Shown piece after piece: positions 8,140-17,434 of a stretch of 64,000 nt of DNA (the first letter of the stretch is position 1; each line of letters opens with the position of its first letter). The position numbers were made by a program, and so were the translations under genes. Origin of the DNA: Acidobacteriota bacterium. Its GTDB lineage: Bacteria; Acidobacteriota; Holophagae; Acanthopleuribacterales; Acanthopleuribacteraceae. The stretch lies in NCBI GenBank assembly GCA_002747255.1, contig PDUC01000031.1:40983-104982 (forward strand). Direction: 5' to 3'. The notes under the pieces are model-generated. The model worked only from the letters and a program-made list of their open reading frames with translations, searched no databases and was not told the origin of the DNA.

Positions 8140-10425
8140 ATGAAAAAACGAAAAATACTGTTTCTTGTGCTGCTGTGTGTTCTTGTCGTTCTCCTGGGCA
8201 CTTTTTACTATCTCAAACAGTCCGTAGCCGATTTTGAAGGTGAAATCACCATCGACGGTCTGGAACACAAAGTGGAAATTTACACCGACGCCAAAGGTAT
8301 TCCTCAGATTTACGCTCAAACAGACAGCGATCTGTACTTTGCACTTGGCTGGGTACACGCTTCGGAACGGCTTTTTCAAATGGAACTCCTGCGCAGAGTG
8401 GGAACGGGAAGGCTGGCCGAACTTTTTGGCAAGGCACTGCTGGACTACGATAAAAAGAATCTGCAAACAGCCTTCCGGATCATCGCGGAAAAGTCGGCAC
8501 CCAGACTGGAACCAGCCGACAGAGCATTGACTCAGGCTTACATCAACGGAATCAACAGCTGGATCAAACAGGCCAACCCCCTGCCCCCGGAATTCCTGAT
8601 TTTGCAAATCAAACCGGACGAATGGTGTATTGAAGATGTACTCACCGTGGCTGTTTACCAATCCTGGTTCTCTCACGCACTGATGGACAGAGACCATACC
8701 AACCAGTGGTTGATCGATCAACTGGGCGAAGAGGTACTGGGTTTGCTAATGGACTATAAAGACTGGTCACCTCCCACTGTCCCGCCTGAACGCGAGCTGG
8801 CTCACAGCGCACTACCCGATTACGCCATGGCATCTGCCAGCAACACATGGGTCTTGGCACCCAAAAAATCAACGACAAACGCTGCCATTCACGCCAGTGA
8901 CCCCCACCTCTCTATCAGTCAAGTACCGGGGCTTTGGCTGCTTGCCGGTCTGCATTCAGACGAAGGCACGCATTTTCTTGGGGTTACCGCCCCTGGATTA
9001 CCGTTCATGGCAATGGGTCACAACGGACAAGCGGCCTGGTCGTTTACCGTGGGCGGTATTGATATCATCGATTACCTGGAGTTCCCAAGGATCGGTGAAC
9101 TGGAAATTCAAGGGCCTGACGGCTCCATACAGCTTGAGAAAACAGAACATTCAATTCAAGTCAGAAACGAAGAAAGTGTACCCTACACCACCTTTTTCTG
9201 CCATTTGGGAGCTGTCGTGGAAGAGACACCCGAAAAAGTGCGCATTATGAAATGGCCCGGCTATGACAAGGGTGCAGATGAGATGCTACACGCCGCTTAC
9301 GCGCTGCGTAAAACCGAAAACTTTGAAGCATTCAGAAAGACCGTCACACAGTTTGGTGCCCTGGAAGTCAATTGGATGTACAGCGATAAAAACGGCAATA
9401 TCGGCTATCAGCTGGGAACACCCATTCCCATCCGCGAATACGCCAATACCGTTTCGGTAAAAGATGGTTTGAATCCAGACATGCACTGGCAGGGTTACCT
9501 TCCACTGGAAGAAACGCCTTACGCCTTCAATCCCGACTGCGGATGGTTAGCCAGCTGTAACAATCAAATCACCGAAACCCATTTACCCGGTTATTACGAT
9601 CCCTACCGAATAATCAGAATATCCGAGGCTCTGCAAGCCAAGGACAGGCTGTCGCCGGAGGAGTCCGGAGCTCTGCAGTACGACACTCAATCGGTGGTTG
9701 CCAAGCGCTGGAAAGACCTCTGTGTTGAAGGCCTGTCTTTAAACGGCAGTCAGCAGTTAGCCCAGGCAGTGAACGAGTGGGACACCACCATGTCACCGGA
9801 CACCAAAGCCGGTGCCTTTTTCCAGATATGGTGGCGGGAAATGACACCGGCCCTCTTTCAGGATGATTTAGCTGATCAGTGGAAGAAAGCGGCCAGCCTC
9901 AAGGAAGTCGTTCTTTCTGAAAACGTTGAAGCCCTGATCGACCGCAAGGATACGCCCGACAGCGTTGAAAACGCGGCTGCCATCTCCAAGCTCGCGGTGG
10001 AGCGGGCACTTCCCCTCTGGAAGAATCGCTGTTGGGGCGAGATCTGCACTTTAACCATCGAGCATCCCCTCAGTCAGGTCAAAATTCTGGACAAGCTGTT
10101 GCATCTCAATAGAGGGCCCTTCCCGAAACACGGTGCTCACAGTACCTTGAACTCCAATTTCAGCAGCTATTCCCATGAAAATGGCACCTTCCAGGCCAAC
10201 AACGGTCCGTCCATGAGATACGTTCTGGATTGGTCGGATCTGGACAGCTTTGTCATCAACCTTCCCATGGGTCAGTCCGGCAATCCCTTTTCACCGCATT
10301 ATGACGACTTTCTGGCCTACGACACCCGTGAAGTAAGGTGGATTCTGCCTTTCAGCAAAGAGAAAGTACAGGAGAAGGCCCAACACAAAATGATCTTAAT
10401 GCCGCTCGAGACGCAATCGCACTAG
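8140..10425 (+). CDS. Penicillin-acylase-family N-terminal nucleophile hydrolase
   Basis: This 761-residue protein belongs to the penicillin amidase family of self-processing Ntn hydrolases, which cleave amide bonds in acylated substrates such as acyl-homoserine lactones or beta-lactams. An N-terminal hydrophobic helix (about 5-24) anchors or exports it. The A-chain shows the phrase YFALGWVHASERLFQMELLRR. The processing site is ASASNTWVLAP, with the predicted catalytic Ser234 starting the B-chain after cleavage. Downstream motifs include the family's FMAMGHNG and GNIGYQLGTPIPIR. The substrate is not predictable. The stop lies 26 bp from the convergent nagZ stop. ATG 8140 is preceded by GAAGGT. 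Confidence 0.9.
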   Translation: MKKRKILFLVLLCVLVVLLGTFYYLKQSVADFEGEITIDGLEHKVEIYTDAKGIPQIYAQTDSDLYFALGWVHASERLFQMELLRRVGTGRLAELFGKALLDYDKKNLQTAFRIIAEKSAPRLEPADRALTQAYINGINSWIKQANPLPPEFLILQIKPDEWCIEDVLTVAVYQSWFSHALMDRDHTNQWLIDQLGEEVLGLLMDYKDWSPPTVPPERELAHSALPDYAMASASNTWVLAPKKSTTNAAIHASDPHLSISQVPGLWLLAGLHSDEGTHFLGVTAPGLPFMAMGHNGQAAWSFTVGGIDIIDYLEFPRIGELEIQGPDGSIQLEKTEHSIQVRNEESVPYTTFFCHLGAVVEETPEKVRIMKWPGYDKGADEMLHAAYALRKTENFEAFRKTVTQFGALEVNWMYSDKNGNIGYQLGTPIPIREYANTVSVKDGLNPDMHWQGYLPLEETPYAFNPDCGWLASCNNQITETHLPGYYDPYRIIRISEALQAKDRLSPEESGALQYDTQSVVAKRWKDLCVEGLSLNGSQQLAQAVNEWDTTMSPDTKAGAFFQIWWREMTPALFQDDLADQWKKAASLKEVVLSENVEALIDRKDTPDSVENAAAISKLAVERALPLWKNRCWGEICTLTIEHPLSQVKILDKLLHLNRGPFPKHGAHSTLNSNFSSYSHENGTFQANNGPSMRYVLDWSDLDSFVINLPMGQSGNPFSPHYDDFLAYDTREVRWILPFSKEKVQEKAQHKMILMPLETQSH

Positions 10426-10451
10426 CATCGTGATCCGGCAAGGCGTTTGTC

Positions 10452-11423
10452 TCAGACTTGAAAAGAAGTCCACAGAGGTTCGAGCTCGGCCAGGCCGATT
10501 GGTTTGATGTCTTGGCATTGAGCGCGATGGGCTTTCAGCTTTTCCTGTGCGCGAGAAGGGTGGTCTTTGGACCATTCAAACATTCTTTCCGCCTTGGTTT
10601 TCGATTGGCAGACCATCAGAATATCCACCCCGGCTTTCAGCGAACGTCGGCAAAATGGCTCCAGTTCATCTTCGGGAACGGCTTTCATTTCGAGATCGTC
10701 GGTCATAATCAGGCCGGTTGAGCCCATAGCTCTCAGGTTCTCGACAGCAAGCGCACTGCTGCTGGCAATCTGGTTTTCCCAGAAGGGAATGATACAGTGC
10801 GCCATCATCACAGGAACAGCGGACCACTTACCGGCTAAAAGGCCTTTGTAGACAGCGGCTTCCTCTTGTTGCCACGTTTTATAGGTTCCGCGATATTTCG
10901 GAAGAAACAGGTGACTGTCCACTTTAGTCGTACCCAGGCCGGGAAAGTGTTTAATGCAGCCCATGCAGCCGGCTGCCGTCAGTCCACGCAAATAGGCATC
11001 GGAAAATTCGACGACTTTTTCGGGCCGATTACCCAAAAGGCGTCCCTGCAGGGCGTTGTCGTCTTCGCCGTAGTCAAGATCAACCGCAGGAGCAAAGTTC
11101 ATATCGATATCCAGTGCTCTCAGGGCGCGGCCCATGGTATATCCGGCATCATAGCAGTCCTTCGCGTTTTTCCAGGTTGGCGGAGCGGGAAAGGGAGGCA
11201 GAAGGTGAGACAGGCGGTTTACCCTGCCCCCTTCCTGGTCGATGGCGATGACGCTGCCGGGACACGTGTCGTGAATTTTGCGGCACACGTCCTGAATCTG
11301 TTCAAGCGCGTCCAGATTTCGCTGAAAAAGGACCACGCCGAGCGGGTTGATTTCTTTCAGGCTGAGCCAATCCGGTTCCAATCCCTCAAAGCCTACAAAC
11401 AGGGGTGATTTTCTTTTTTTCAT
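10452..11423 (-). CDS. nagZ: Beta-N-acetylhexosaminidase, glycoside hydrolase family 3
   Basis: A 323-residue cytoplasmic GH3 enzyme of the NagZ type, which removes N-acetylglucosamine from anhydromuropeptides during cell-wall recycling. Visible motifs are AIDQEGGRVNRL near residue 60, IKHFPGLGTTKVDSH near 157-171 (the His-containing acid/base loop) and IMTDDLEMKAV near 240, where the Asp is the expected nucleophile. The length is normal for NagZ. The start codon overlaps the mutS stop (ATGA), so the two are translationally coupled. NagZ is assigned on motifs and length; the mutS link is not functional as far as is known. Confidence 0.92.
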   Translation of the reverse strand: MKKRKSPLFVGFEGLEPDWLSLKEINPLGVVLFQRNLDALEQIQDVCRKIHDTCPGSVIAIDQEGGRVNRLSHLLPPFPAPPTWKNAKDCYDAGYTMGRALRALDIDMNFAPAVDLDYGEDDNALQGRLLGNRPEKVVEFSDAYLRGLTAAGCMGCIKHFPGLGTTKVDSHLFLPKYRGTYKTWQQEEAAVYKGLLAGKWSAVPVMMAHCIIPFWENQIASSSALAVENLRAMGSTGLIMTDDLEMKAVPEDELEPFCRRSLKAGVDILMVCQSKTKAERMFEWSKDHPSRAQEKLKAHRAQCQDIKPIGLAELEPLWTSFQV

Positions 11424-14044
11424 AATTGTTCCTTCCAGTCATAGAGCAAGTTCAACGCTTGCCTGGGTGTGAGATTGTCAAGATCCAGTTCTTTCAGTTC
11501 ATCGAGAAACGGGGTGTTCCATTCGGGGAAGAGCGAGAGTTGTTCCGCTTCCTGCGGCTGCGTATCTGCCGATCGTCTGGCAAATCGTGGGTTTCCGGTT
11601 GTATCGAGCTCATTTTTTTCCAGGTTGTGCAGAATTTCACGAGCCCGACGAACAACGGCTTTGGGTAAACCCGCCAGTTGTCCCACATGCACGCCGTAAC
11701 TCTGATCGGCACTCCCCTTTTCAATTCTTCTGAGGAAAATGATGTCGTTCTTCCATTCCCGAACGGTGATGTTGCGATTCACGACGCCTTCACACAGCTT
11801 TTCCAGCTCGGTCATTTCGTGATAGTGCGTGGCAAACAGGGTTTTAGCGCCAATTCGGTGTGAATCGTGAATGTATTCCGCTGTTGACCAGGCGATGGCC
11901 AAACCATCGAAGGTGGAAGTACCGCGCCCGATTTCATCGAGAATGATTAAACTGTTTTTAGTGGCATGGTGCAGGATATTGGCTGTTTCCGTCATTTCCA
12001 CCATAAAGGTGGACTGACCGCGAGCCAGGTGATCGCTGGCGCCCACGCGTGTGAAAATGCGGTCCACCACTCCTATTTCCGCACTGGTCGCGGGCACATA
12101 ACTCCCGGCTTGAGCCAGCAAAACAATCAGGGCGACCTGCCTTAAATAGGTACTTTTACCGCCCATGTTGGGGCCGGTGATTATATTCAGCCGGTCCGAA
12201 CCTGTATTGAGGAAGGTGTCGTTGGCAATAAAGGGATCGCTACCGAGTGATTCAACTACAGGGTGTCTGCCGTCCTTGATAACCAGCGCGTCGCCATCAC
12301 TTATTTCAGGCAGGCAATAGTTCTTCTGAGCGGCCAACTCGGCAAGAGCCCCGTGCACATCCACCAGAGCCAGAACCAGTGCCCACTTTCTGAGCGTATT
12401 CAGGCTGGCCTGACATTGTGCTACCAGCTGCCGGTAGAGCTGGTCTTCGAGCACCAGAATCTTTTCCTCCGCGCCCAGTATTTTTTCTTCGTATGTTTTG
12501 AGCTCATCGGTGATGTAGCGTTCGGAATTGACCAGTGTCTGTTTGCGAACGTAGTGCGCGGGCACCTTGCTGGAGTGGATCTTACTGACTTCAATGTAGT
12601 AACCAAACACTTTATTGTACTGCACTTTCAGTTTGGAAATACCTGTCGCCTCCCGTTCCCTCGCTTCCAGTTCGGCCAGGGTGCTTCTGGAATCCTTCCT
12701 GATGGAGCGCAGTTCGTCGAGTTCTTGGTTGACGCCCCGGGCAAGGACACCGCCATTGCGCGTATGGGTAGGCGGATCGGTAACCAGCTGTTGATCGATG
12801 GTTTCGCAGAGCTGCCAGAGATGCGATAGATCCTGGTCGTTGATTTGATAGCGATCGGGAACGATTTCATCCATCAGCTCGACAATTTCGGGTATTTTCT
12901 TGAGAGACAGCCCAATGCCAAGCAATTCTCGCGGGTTGATGGAACCCATGGCCAGCTTGCTGTTCTGCCTGTCCAGGTCAGGTACCTTTTTCAGGATCTC
13001 TCTCATTTCCTGACGAGCGATGGTTGCATTCAGGTAGGAAGTCACAAACGCTTGTCTGGAGCGGATGGCTTCGACATCGATCAGCGGCCTGAGAAGCCAC
13101 TCTTTCAACAGGCGGCCACCCATGGCAGTCATGGTCATATCGATTTGACCCAAAAGACTTTCCGTGCGGTTACCGTCAAACAGCGAACGAACGACTTCCA
13201 GATTTCTCAACGTGGTTCCATCAAGGACCATGTGATCGGATTTCTGCAAAACCTTCAAATCCTGAATGTGTTTGGCTTCGCCTTTTTGCGTGCTTTGAAC
13301 ATAGTGCAGGGCTCCGCCTGCCGCGCGAACAGCCCACGTAGACTTTTCGAGCCCGAAACCGGCCAGACTGATGGCTTTGAAATGATCGAGCAGGGTGGTT
13401 CTGGCGTAATCGTATGAAAAGCGCCAGGCCTCTTTCTCGGTTTTACAGCGTTTCTGGAGGAAACCCGGATCCAGCCAGGAAAGGTCGGTCTCCTCGGGAA
13501 TCAATATCTCAACCGGGTCTCTGGTTACCAAAAGATCACCGGCTTCAATCAGGCGGTCTGGTCCGTTTAACTCGATGACTTCAAAGCGGCCTGTGGAAAA
13601 CTCGAGAAAAGCGAGGCCGATATGGCGTTCATCCTGAACGAGGGACACGAGGTACTGAAACTCTTTTCCCTCCAGACATTGTTCGTCAAGAACCGTGCCG
13701 GGCGTGATCACCTTGACGACTTCCCTCTTTACCAGGCCTTTGGTGGCTTTGGGGTCTTCAACCTGTTCGCAGATAGCGACACGAAAACCCTTTCGGATCA
13801 TTTTAGCAATGTAGCCTTCTGCCGCGTGAAAGGGCACCCCGCACATGGGCGCTTCCGAGGCCGTTCCGCGCCCTCGTTTGGTGAGCGTAATGCCCAGCGC
13901 GGCCGAAGCGGCAATGGCGTCCTCGTACATCATCTCGTAAAAATCGCCCATTCTGAAAAACAGGATTTCGTCGGGAAACTGTTTTTTAATGGTCTGATAC
14001 TGCACTATCAGAGGCGACAGTTTTTTTTCTTTTTTTCTAGTCAT
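11420..14044 (-). CDS. mutS: DNA mismatch repair ATPase MutS
   Basis: A complete MutS of 874 residues that recognises mismatches and recruits MutL. The N-terminal mismatch-binding domain carries FFRMGDFYEMMYEDA, where the Phe of the F-x-E pair contacts the mispair. The connector, lever and clamp follow. The ATPase domain has Walker A GPNMGGKST near residue 622 and the Walker B/signature region ILDEIGRGTSTFDGLAIAW. I start it at ATG 14044 (MTRKKEKKLSP) because an AGGAAC site lies upstream and the frame beyond adds 27 non-conserved residues. It overlaps the vanZ-like gene by 8 bp and nagZ by 3 bp, forming a three-gene minus-strand operon. Confidence 0.97.
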   Translation of the reverse strand: MTRKKEKKLSPLIVQYQTIKKQFPDEILFFRMGDFYEMMYEDAIAASAALGITLTKRGRGTASEAPMCGVPFHAAEGYIAKMIRKGFRVAICEQVEDPKATKGLVKREVVKVITPGTVLDEQCLEGKEFQYLVSLVQDERHIGLAFLEFSTGRFEVIELNGPDRLIEAGDLLVTRDPVEILIPEETDLSWLDPGFLQKRCKTEKEAWRFSYDYARTTLLDHFKAISLAGFGLEKSTWAVRAAGGALHYVQSTQKGEAKHIQDLKVLQKSDHMVLDGTTLRNLEVVRSLFDGNRTESLLGQIDMTMTAMGGRLLKEWLLRPLIDVEAIRSRQAFVTSYLNATIARQEMREILKKVPDLDRQNSKLAMGSINPRELLGIGLSLKKIPEIVELMDEIVPDRYQINDQDLSHLWQLCETIDQQLVTDPPTHTRNGGVLARGVNQELDELRSIRKDSRSTLAELEAREREATGISKLKVQYNKVFGYYIEVSKIHSSKVPAHYVRKQTLVNSERYITDELKTYEEKILGAEEKILVLEDQLYRQLVAQCQASLNTLRKWALVLALVDVHGALAELAAQKNYCLPEISDGDALVIKDGRHPVVESLGSDPFIANDTFLNTGSDRLNIITGPNMGGKSTYLRQVALIVLLAQAGSYVPATSAEIGVVDRIFTRVGASDHLARGQSTFMVEMTETANILHHATKNSLIILDEIGRGTSTFDGLAIAWSTAEYIHDSHRIGAKTLFATHYHEMTELEKLCEGVVNRNITVREWKNDIIFLRRIEKGSADQSYGVHVGQLAGLPKAVVRRAREILHNLEKNELDTTGNPRFARRSADTQPQEAEQLSLFPEWNTPFLDELKELDLDNLTPRQALNLLYDWKEQL

Positions 14045-14474
14045 CGTTTTGTTCCTGTCTGAAGTACAGGCCCGCAATATGCACAATAGACGTTCCCAGT
14101 AAGATCCCCGCCATATCTGCCGCAAAATCGCCCATGGATGCTTGCCGATAGGCCAGCTTGGACTGCAGGAACTCGATACCCAGACCGTATCCCGACCAGA
14201 GAATGACGTTGGGTAAATGAAGCAGGTAATGACCCCGTTTCAAACGCGAAAACCAATCAAAAGACAGGGAAATAAAGCCCATGACGGTTAAAACAGTAAA
14301 GCCAAGAAAATGGAGCACTTTATCTAAATGAGGAAACAACTGAATACGTCCCGATGGCTCTTTGAGAGCTAAAAATGTTGCTGTATCCAATAAAACAAGA
14401 AGAATAAAGGAGGCCAGCCACCGTCTGGCAAATAAATTGATAACAGCATTTCTGACGAGATGGAAACGTATCAA
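14037..14474 (-). CDS. VanZ-like membrane protein
   Basis: A 145-residue protein with four predicted membrane helices and the VanZ-family pattern: FPHLDKVLHFLGFTVLT followed later by GIEFLQSKLAYRQASMGDFAADMAG. VanZ-like proteins are widespread and mostly uncharacterised; the founder affects teicoplanin resistance. The start is a TTG at 14474, supported by a GGAG ribosome site six bases upstream and by the absence of any earlier in-frame ATG. It is the first gene of the operon with mutS and nagZ and overlaps mutS by 8 bp. Confidence 0.82.
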   Translation of the reverse strand: MIRFHLVRNAVINLFARRWLASFILLVLLDTATFLALKEPSGRIQLFPHLDKVLHFLGFTVLTVMGFISLSFDWFSRLKRGHYLLHLPNVILWSGYGLGIEFLQSKLAYRQASMGDFAADMAGILLGTSIVHIAGLYFRQEQNDD

Positions 14475-14768
14475 GTTGTCACTCCATTCCTTTTTTCCAG
14501 GCCCGTCATTTTAGCATAAGAACTGACGCATATCCCCGTAAAATCAATTGATGGTTCATACGGTGAGGTTTCAATCCCTAACCCGGGGAGAAAAGCGAAA
14601 ACAAGACGCGAACCGCAGCAGCCTGTTATATATCCGCGATGTGTTGTCGTATGATAGCGAGTGCTGATACCAGGGCCGTCAATTTCTGCGGTGCGATGAA
14701 CTTGCGGATACGATCAGCTTATTTTGTCCATCAATAGACTACCGCTAATTTCATACAGGCTTTCAGGG

Positions 14769-15008
14769 TCAGAAAGAGTCCATTAAGTTGAAAAGATTTT
14801 GATTGATGAGAAGAAAATGACCCTCTCTGTCCAGATTGGCGATGAGCTCATCGGCAGTAAGTCGGGAGTGGGTGCAATTATAAAAGCGCGCTTCTGCCCC
14901 GAACCGGTCTGTAAAGGCGTTTTTTAACTCACATTTGGTATAGACCTGATTAAATAACAACATCATTTTCAAGACTTCGTGCTCGTGCAACAGCTTTGAC
15001 TCTGTCAT
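14769..15008 (-). CDS. YecH-like small putative metal-binding protein (DUF2492)
   Basis: A 79-residue soluble protein resembling the YecH/DUF2492 family. It has HEHEVLKMML near the start, a threonine-lysine-containing helix, then RFGAEARFYNCTHSRLTADELIANL and a C-terminal helix. The conserved His and Cys residues are why the family is predicted to bind metal; no function is established. ATG 15008 has AGGAGT five bases upstream. It stands alone, with 294 bp to the vanZ-like start on one side and about 0.5 kb of non-coding DNA on the other. In the 294-bp stretch I see nothing definite. Confidence 0.75.
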   Translation of the reverse strand: MTESKLLHEHEVLKMMLLFNQVYTKCELKNAFTDRFGAEARFYNCTHSRLTADELIANLDREGHFLLINQNLFNLMDSF

Positions 15009-15096
15009 GGGTACTCCTATTCCCAGTGTTGCATTTGTTTTTGCAAAGTATCGATGGCGTTCACGCCACTTGCGTTCCTAAACTTTAGAACATTCA

Positions 15097-15128
15097 ATGA
15101 CATACCCTGTCGCAAAAGGGTATGTCAT
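15097..15128. repeat. Perfect inverted repeat in the 15009-15518 intergenic region
   Basis: A 12-bp perfect stem (15097-15108 with 15117-15128; arm ATGACATACCCT) encloses an 8-nt loop. No T-run follows on either strand, so it is not a typical terminator; it could be an operator or an RNA structure. The rest of the 510-bp gap shows no gene or obvious promoter. Confidence 0.5.
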
Positions 15129-15518
15129 CCTAGACAATCGGGATCTCCGTACGGGGTTCTATTTTAAGGTCGCGTAAGATTGGAATTGGCAGACCATGCT
15201 CTTGTCCGGTAAAATGAGTGTCAATCAGCACTTGGTTTTAAACACGAAAAGTGCGACTTGACTTGCTCCAGACAGTTAAGTGTCTGATGTCAAAGCACTT
15301 TTCTAAAACCTCAGAATAGCTGCCAAAGACAGGCGGAAAAGCATTTCCAAGCTTACTGAAGAAGCGCAGACTTGGTGTCGATTAAGACAAGTCGCCATGG
15401 GCTGGCATACTTTTGCGGATGAAACTCCAATCCAGATAGAATAGGACTGGAATTTAAAACACAGATCCATTAGAGTATCAGCTGCTTGAGGGGCAGGAAG
15501 TTAACCAGAGTAAGAGAG

Positions 15519-16430
15519 ATGAACAAAAAAAAGAGAAAAAAGCTCCATTTTTTACAGGGTGAGCTCGACAACTTTCTTCAGCTTGTCGATCAGATTACAC
15601 CGGGTCCCGGTAACATCCCGGTACTGCCCGGACTCGATATTTTCGGAGGGACCCTTCCTCTGCACAGTCGCGCTGGCGGTGATCATATTATCTACCTCGA
15701 TTTCAATAATCGCTACGATTTAGAAGGTCGCATTCAGAGAGCGCAAACAGCCAATCAGACTGAGCTTGCAGCGGAATTGGAGAGGTTGAAAAGCAAAGCG
15801 GGCGTCATGGTAGCCGATATCTCCGGACACAAAATGACAGATGCTTACATCGCGGCCATGCTTCATCAATCTTTCCTGCTGGGTGTTCTTTATGAAATGG
15901 AAATGAATGGATGCATCACGGTCAAGCTGTTTGAATCCATTAACAATCGCTTTTACCGCTCGTCAAAGGTCAATAAGTTCCTGACTATGATTTACGGTGA
16001 GATTCATCAAAACGGCAAGTTCAGGTTCATTTCCGCGGGTCACCCCATGCCGTTAATCTTTTCGGCAGAGTACAATTGTCTGGTGGATATCCCGCCGGAA
16101 ATGTTAACTCGCTTCCCGCCCATTGGAACCATGCCTTCCAAGCTGGATCCGGACGGTTCACGTGAACTGCCGCCACTGAGTTTTAAGGACACCTACAAGG
16201 TTCACGAATTTGAGCTCATGTCACCGGGCGATATTCTGATGCTTGTTTCGGACGGATTCTTTGATCACAGCAATGAAACTGAGAACTACGAACAGCATCG
16301 CTTGAAAGGAAAACTTCAAGAGTTAAAGCACTTGTCAGCCAAAGAAATCTACACGGCTCTCACCAAAGACATACTTGAATTTGCGCCCCAAAAAGATGAT
16401 ATTTCCGTGGTTCTCATCAAGAAGAATTAA
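15519..16430 (+). CDS. PP2C/SpoIIE-type serine phosphatase
   Basis: A single-domain PPM phosphatase of about 303 residues. The metal-binding and core motifs are all recognisable: AGGDHIIYLDF, VADISGHKMTDAY, FISAGHPMPLIF, MLVSDGFFDHS and a final KDDISVVLIK. Relatives reverse anti-sigma or anti-anti-sigma phosphorylation or act in stress signalling; the target here is unknown. There is no sensor, HAMP or response-regulator domain, and the N-terminus is a short basic helix. I start at ATG 15519; an upstream TTG at 15486 is open but unsupported. The 3' end overlaps the convergent glycosyltransferase gene by 4 bp. Confidence 0.85.
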   Translation: MNKKKRKKLHFLQGELDNFLQLVDQITPGPGNIPVLPGLDIFGGTLPLHSRAGGDHIIYLDFNNRYDLEGRIQRAQTANQTELAAELERLKSKAGVMVADISGHKMTDAYIAAMLHQSFLLGVLYEMEMNGCITVKLFESINNRFYRSSKVNKFLTMIYGEIHQNGKFRFISAGHPMPLIFSAEYNCLVDIPPEMLTRFPPIGTMPSKLDPDGSRELPPLSFKDTYKVHEFELMSPGDILMLVSDGFFDHSNETENYEQHRLKGKLQELKHLSAKEIYTALTKDILEFAPQKDDISVVLIKKN

Positions 16431-17434
16431 GCCAGAAAAAAATCCCTGTCTTTTTTTGCTCCCTGATCAACAAGGTAGGCCTTGACGCGCTCACGGGCAC
16501 CCCGTCCGCTCACCAGAGATAAAATGCCGCTCCCGCTGTTCAGATTCCATCGGTTAGGATCAATGACACTGACACCTTCAATTAACGTGCCCACTTTTTT
16601 AGGGTCAATATCGATGTATGCAACAATCTCCATACCGTGTTCCTTCAAAATTCGGGCTTTCCTTCTGGCCAGCTTCCCGGCTCCCCAGATGGTGAAACGC
16701 GGAAAGGAAGGCGCCTTGCGCTTTAATACTTCCAGCAAGTAGGGGATTTTAATTTGAAAAAAGGCCTCCGCGCTGTATCTTGAATCGGTTCGAGACAGGC
16801 GTTTCGGCAAATCGTGCCACTCAAGCAGCGTTTGGGGTACTTTTTCCATTTTGACACCTAAAGCTGCCAGCCTGAGCCACAGGTCGTAGTCTTCCGGAAA
16901 GGGTCCATCCCGATATCCGCCTATTTCTTCAATGACCGCTTTTCTGTACATCACTGACGGATGTGCCAAGGGTGACTCGATCAGGAGAGCCGATTCAATC
17001 TCAGGCCAGCTCCGCTGCCGATTGAGCCAGGCTACGTAAAGACCGTAACCTTTTTGATTTTCTCTGTTTCCCAGATGATCCACCAGACAGGAGACAACAC
17101 CAACATGGCTGTGTTCTTCCAAGTAGGCAACTTGAGTTTCCAAACGCTTGGGGTAACTGACATCATCGGCATCCATGCGGGCAATGTATTGTGATTGAGC
17201 CTCTCGCAACCCTCTGTTCAGCGCTCCTGTAATACCCATATGATCGATGGGGATGACCTTTAATCTCTCATCGTGTATTCTCGAAAGCTCTGCTCCTGTG
17301 TTATCCGTTGAGCCGTCGTCAACCACAATGCACTCAAGGTTTGCCATAGTCTGTGAGAGAATACTCTGAACCGCCCGACGAATGGTTTTTTCCGCATTGT
17401 AGGCAGGAAGAACAACACTCACTTCCGCTTTCAT
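16427..17434 (-). CDS. Family 2 glycosyltransferase with C-terminal Rossmann-like extension
   Basis: A 335-residue protein. Residues 1-230 are a GT-A fold glycosyltransferase of family 2, with VVLPAYNAEKTI, VVDDGSTDNTG, the metal-binding ARMDADD and FPEDYDLWLRL. The last 90 residues (from FTIWGAGKLARRKARILKEHG) look like a small nucleotide- or sugar-binding Rossmann unit, as in some surface-polysaccharide transferases. It probably adds a sugar to a cell-envelope glycan at the cytoplasmic face; donor and acceptor are unknown. Its start overlaps the stop of the upstream metallo-hydrolase gene (ATGA), so the two form an operon. Confidence 0.88.
   Translation of the reverse strand: MKAEVSVVLPAYNAEKTIRRAVQSILSQTMANLECIVVDDGSTDNTGAELSRIHDERLKVIPIDHMGITGALNRGLREAQSQYIARMDADDVSYPKRLETQVAYLEEHSHVGVVSCLVDHLGNRENQKGYGLYVAWLNRQRSWPEIESALLIESPLAHPSVMYRKAVIEEIGGYRDGPFPEDYDLWLRLAALGVKMEKVPQTLLEWHDLPKRLSRTDSRYSAEAFFQIKIPYLLEVLKRKAPSFPRFTIWGAGKLARRKARILKEHGMEIVAYIDIDPKKVGTLIEGVSVIDPNRWNLNSGSGILSLVSGRGARERVKAYLVDQGAKKDRDFFLA

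Noticed and set aside
12845-13417. 190-codon plus-strand open frame opposite mutS
   Set aside because: mutS is unambiguous here and the antisense product resembles nothing.
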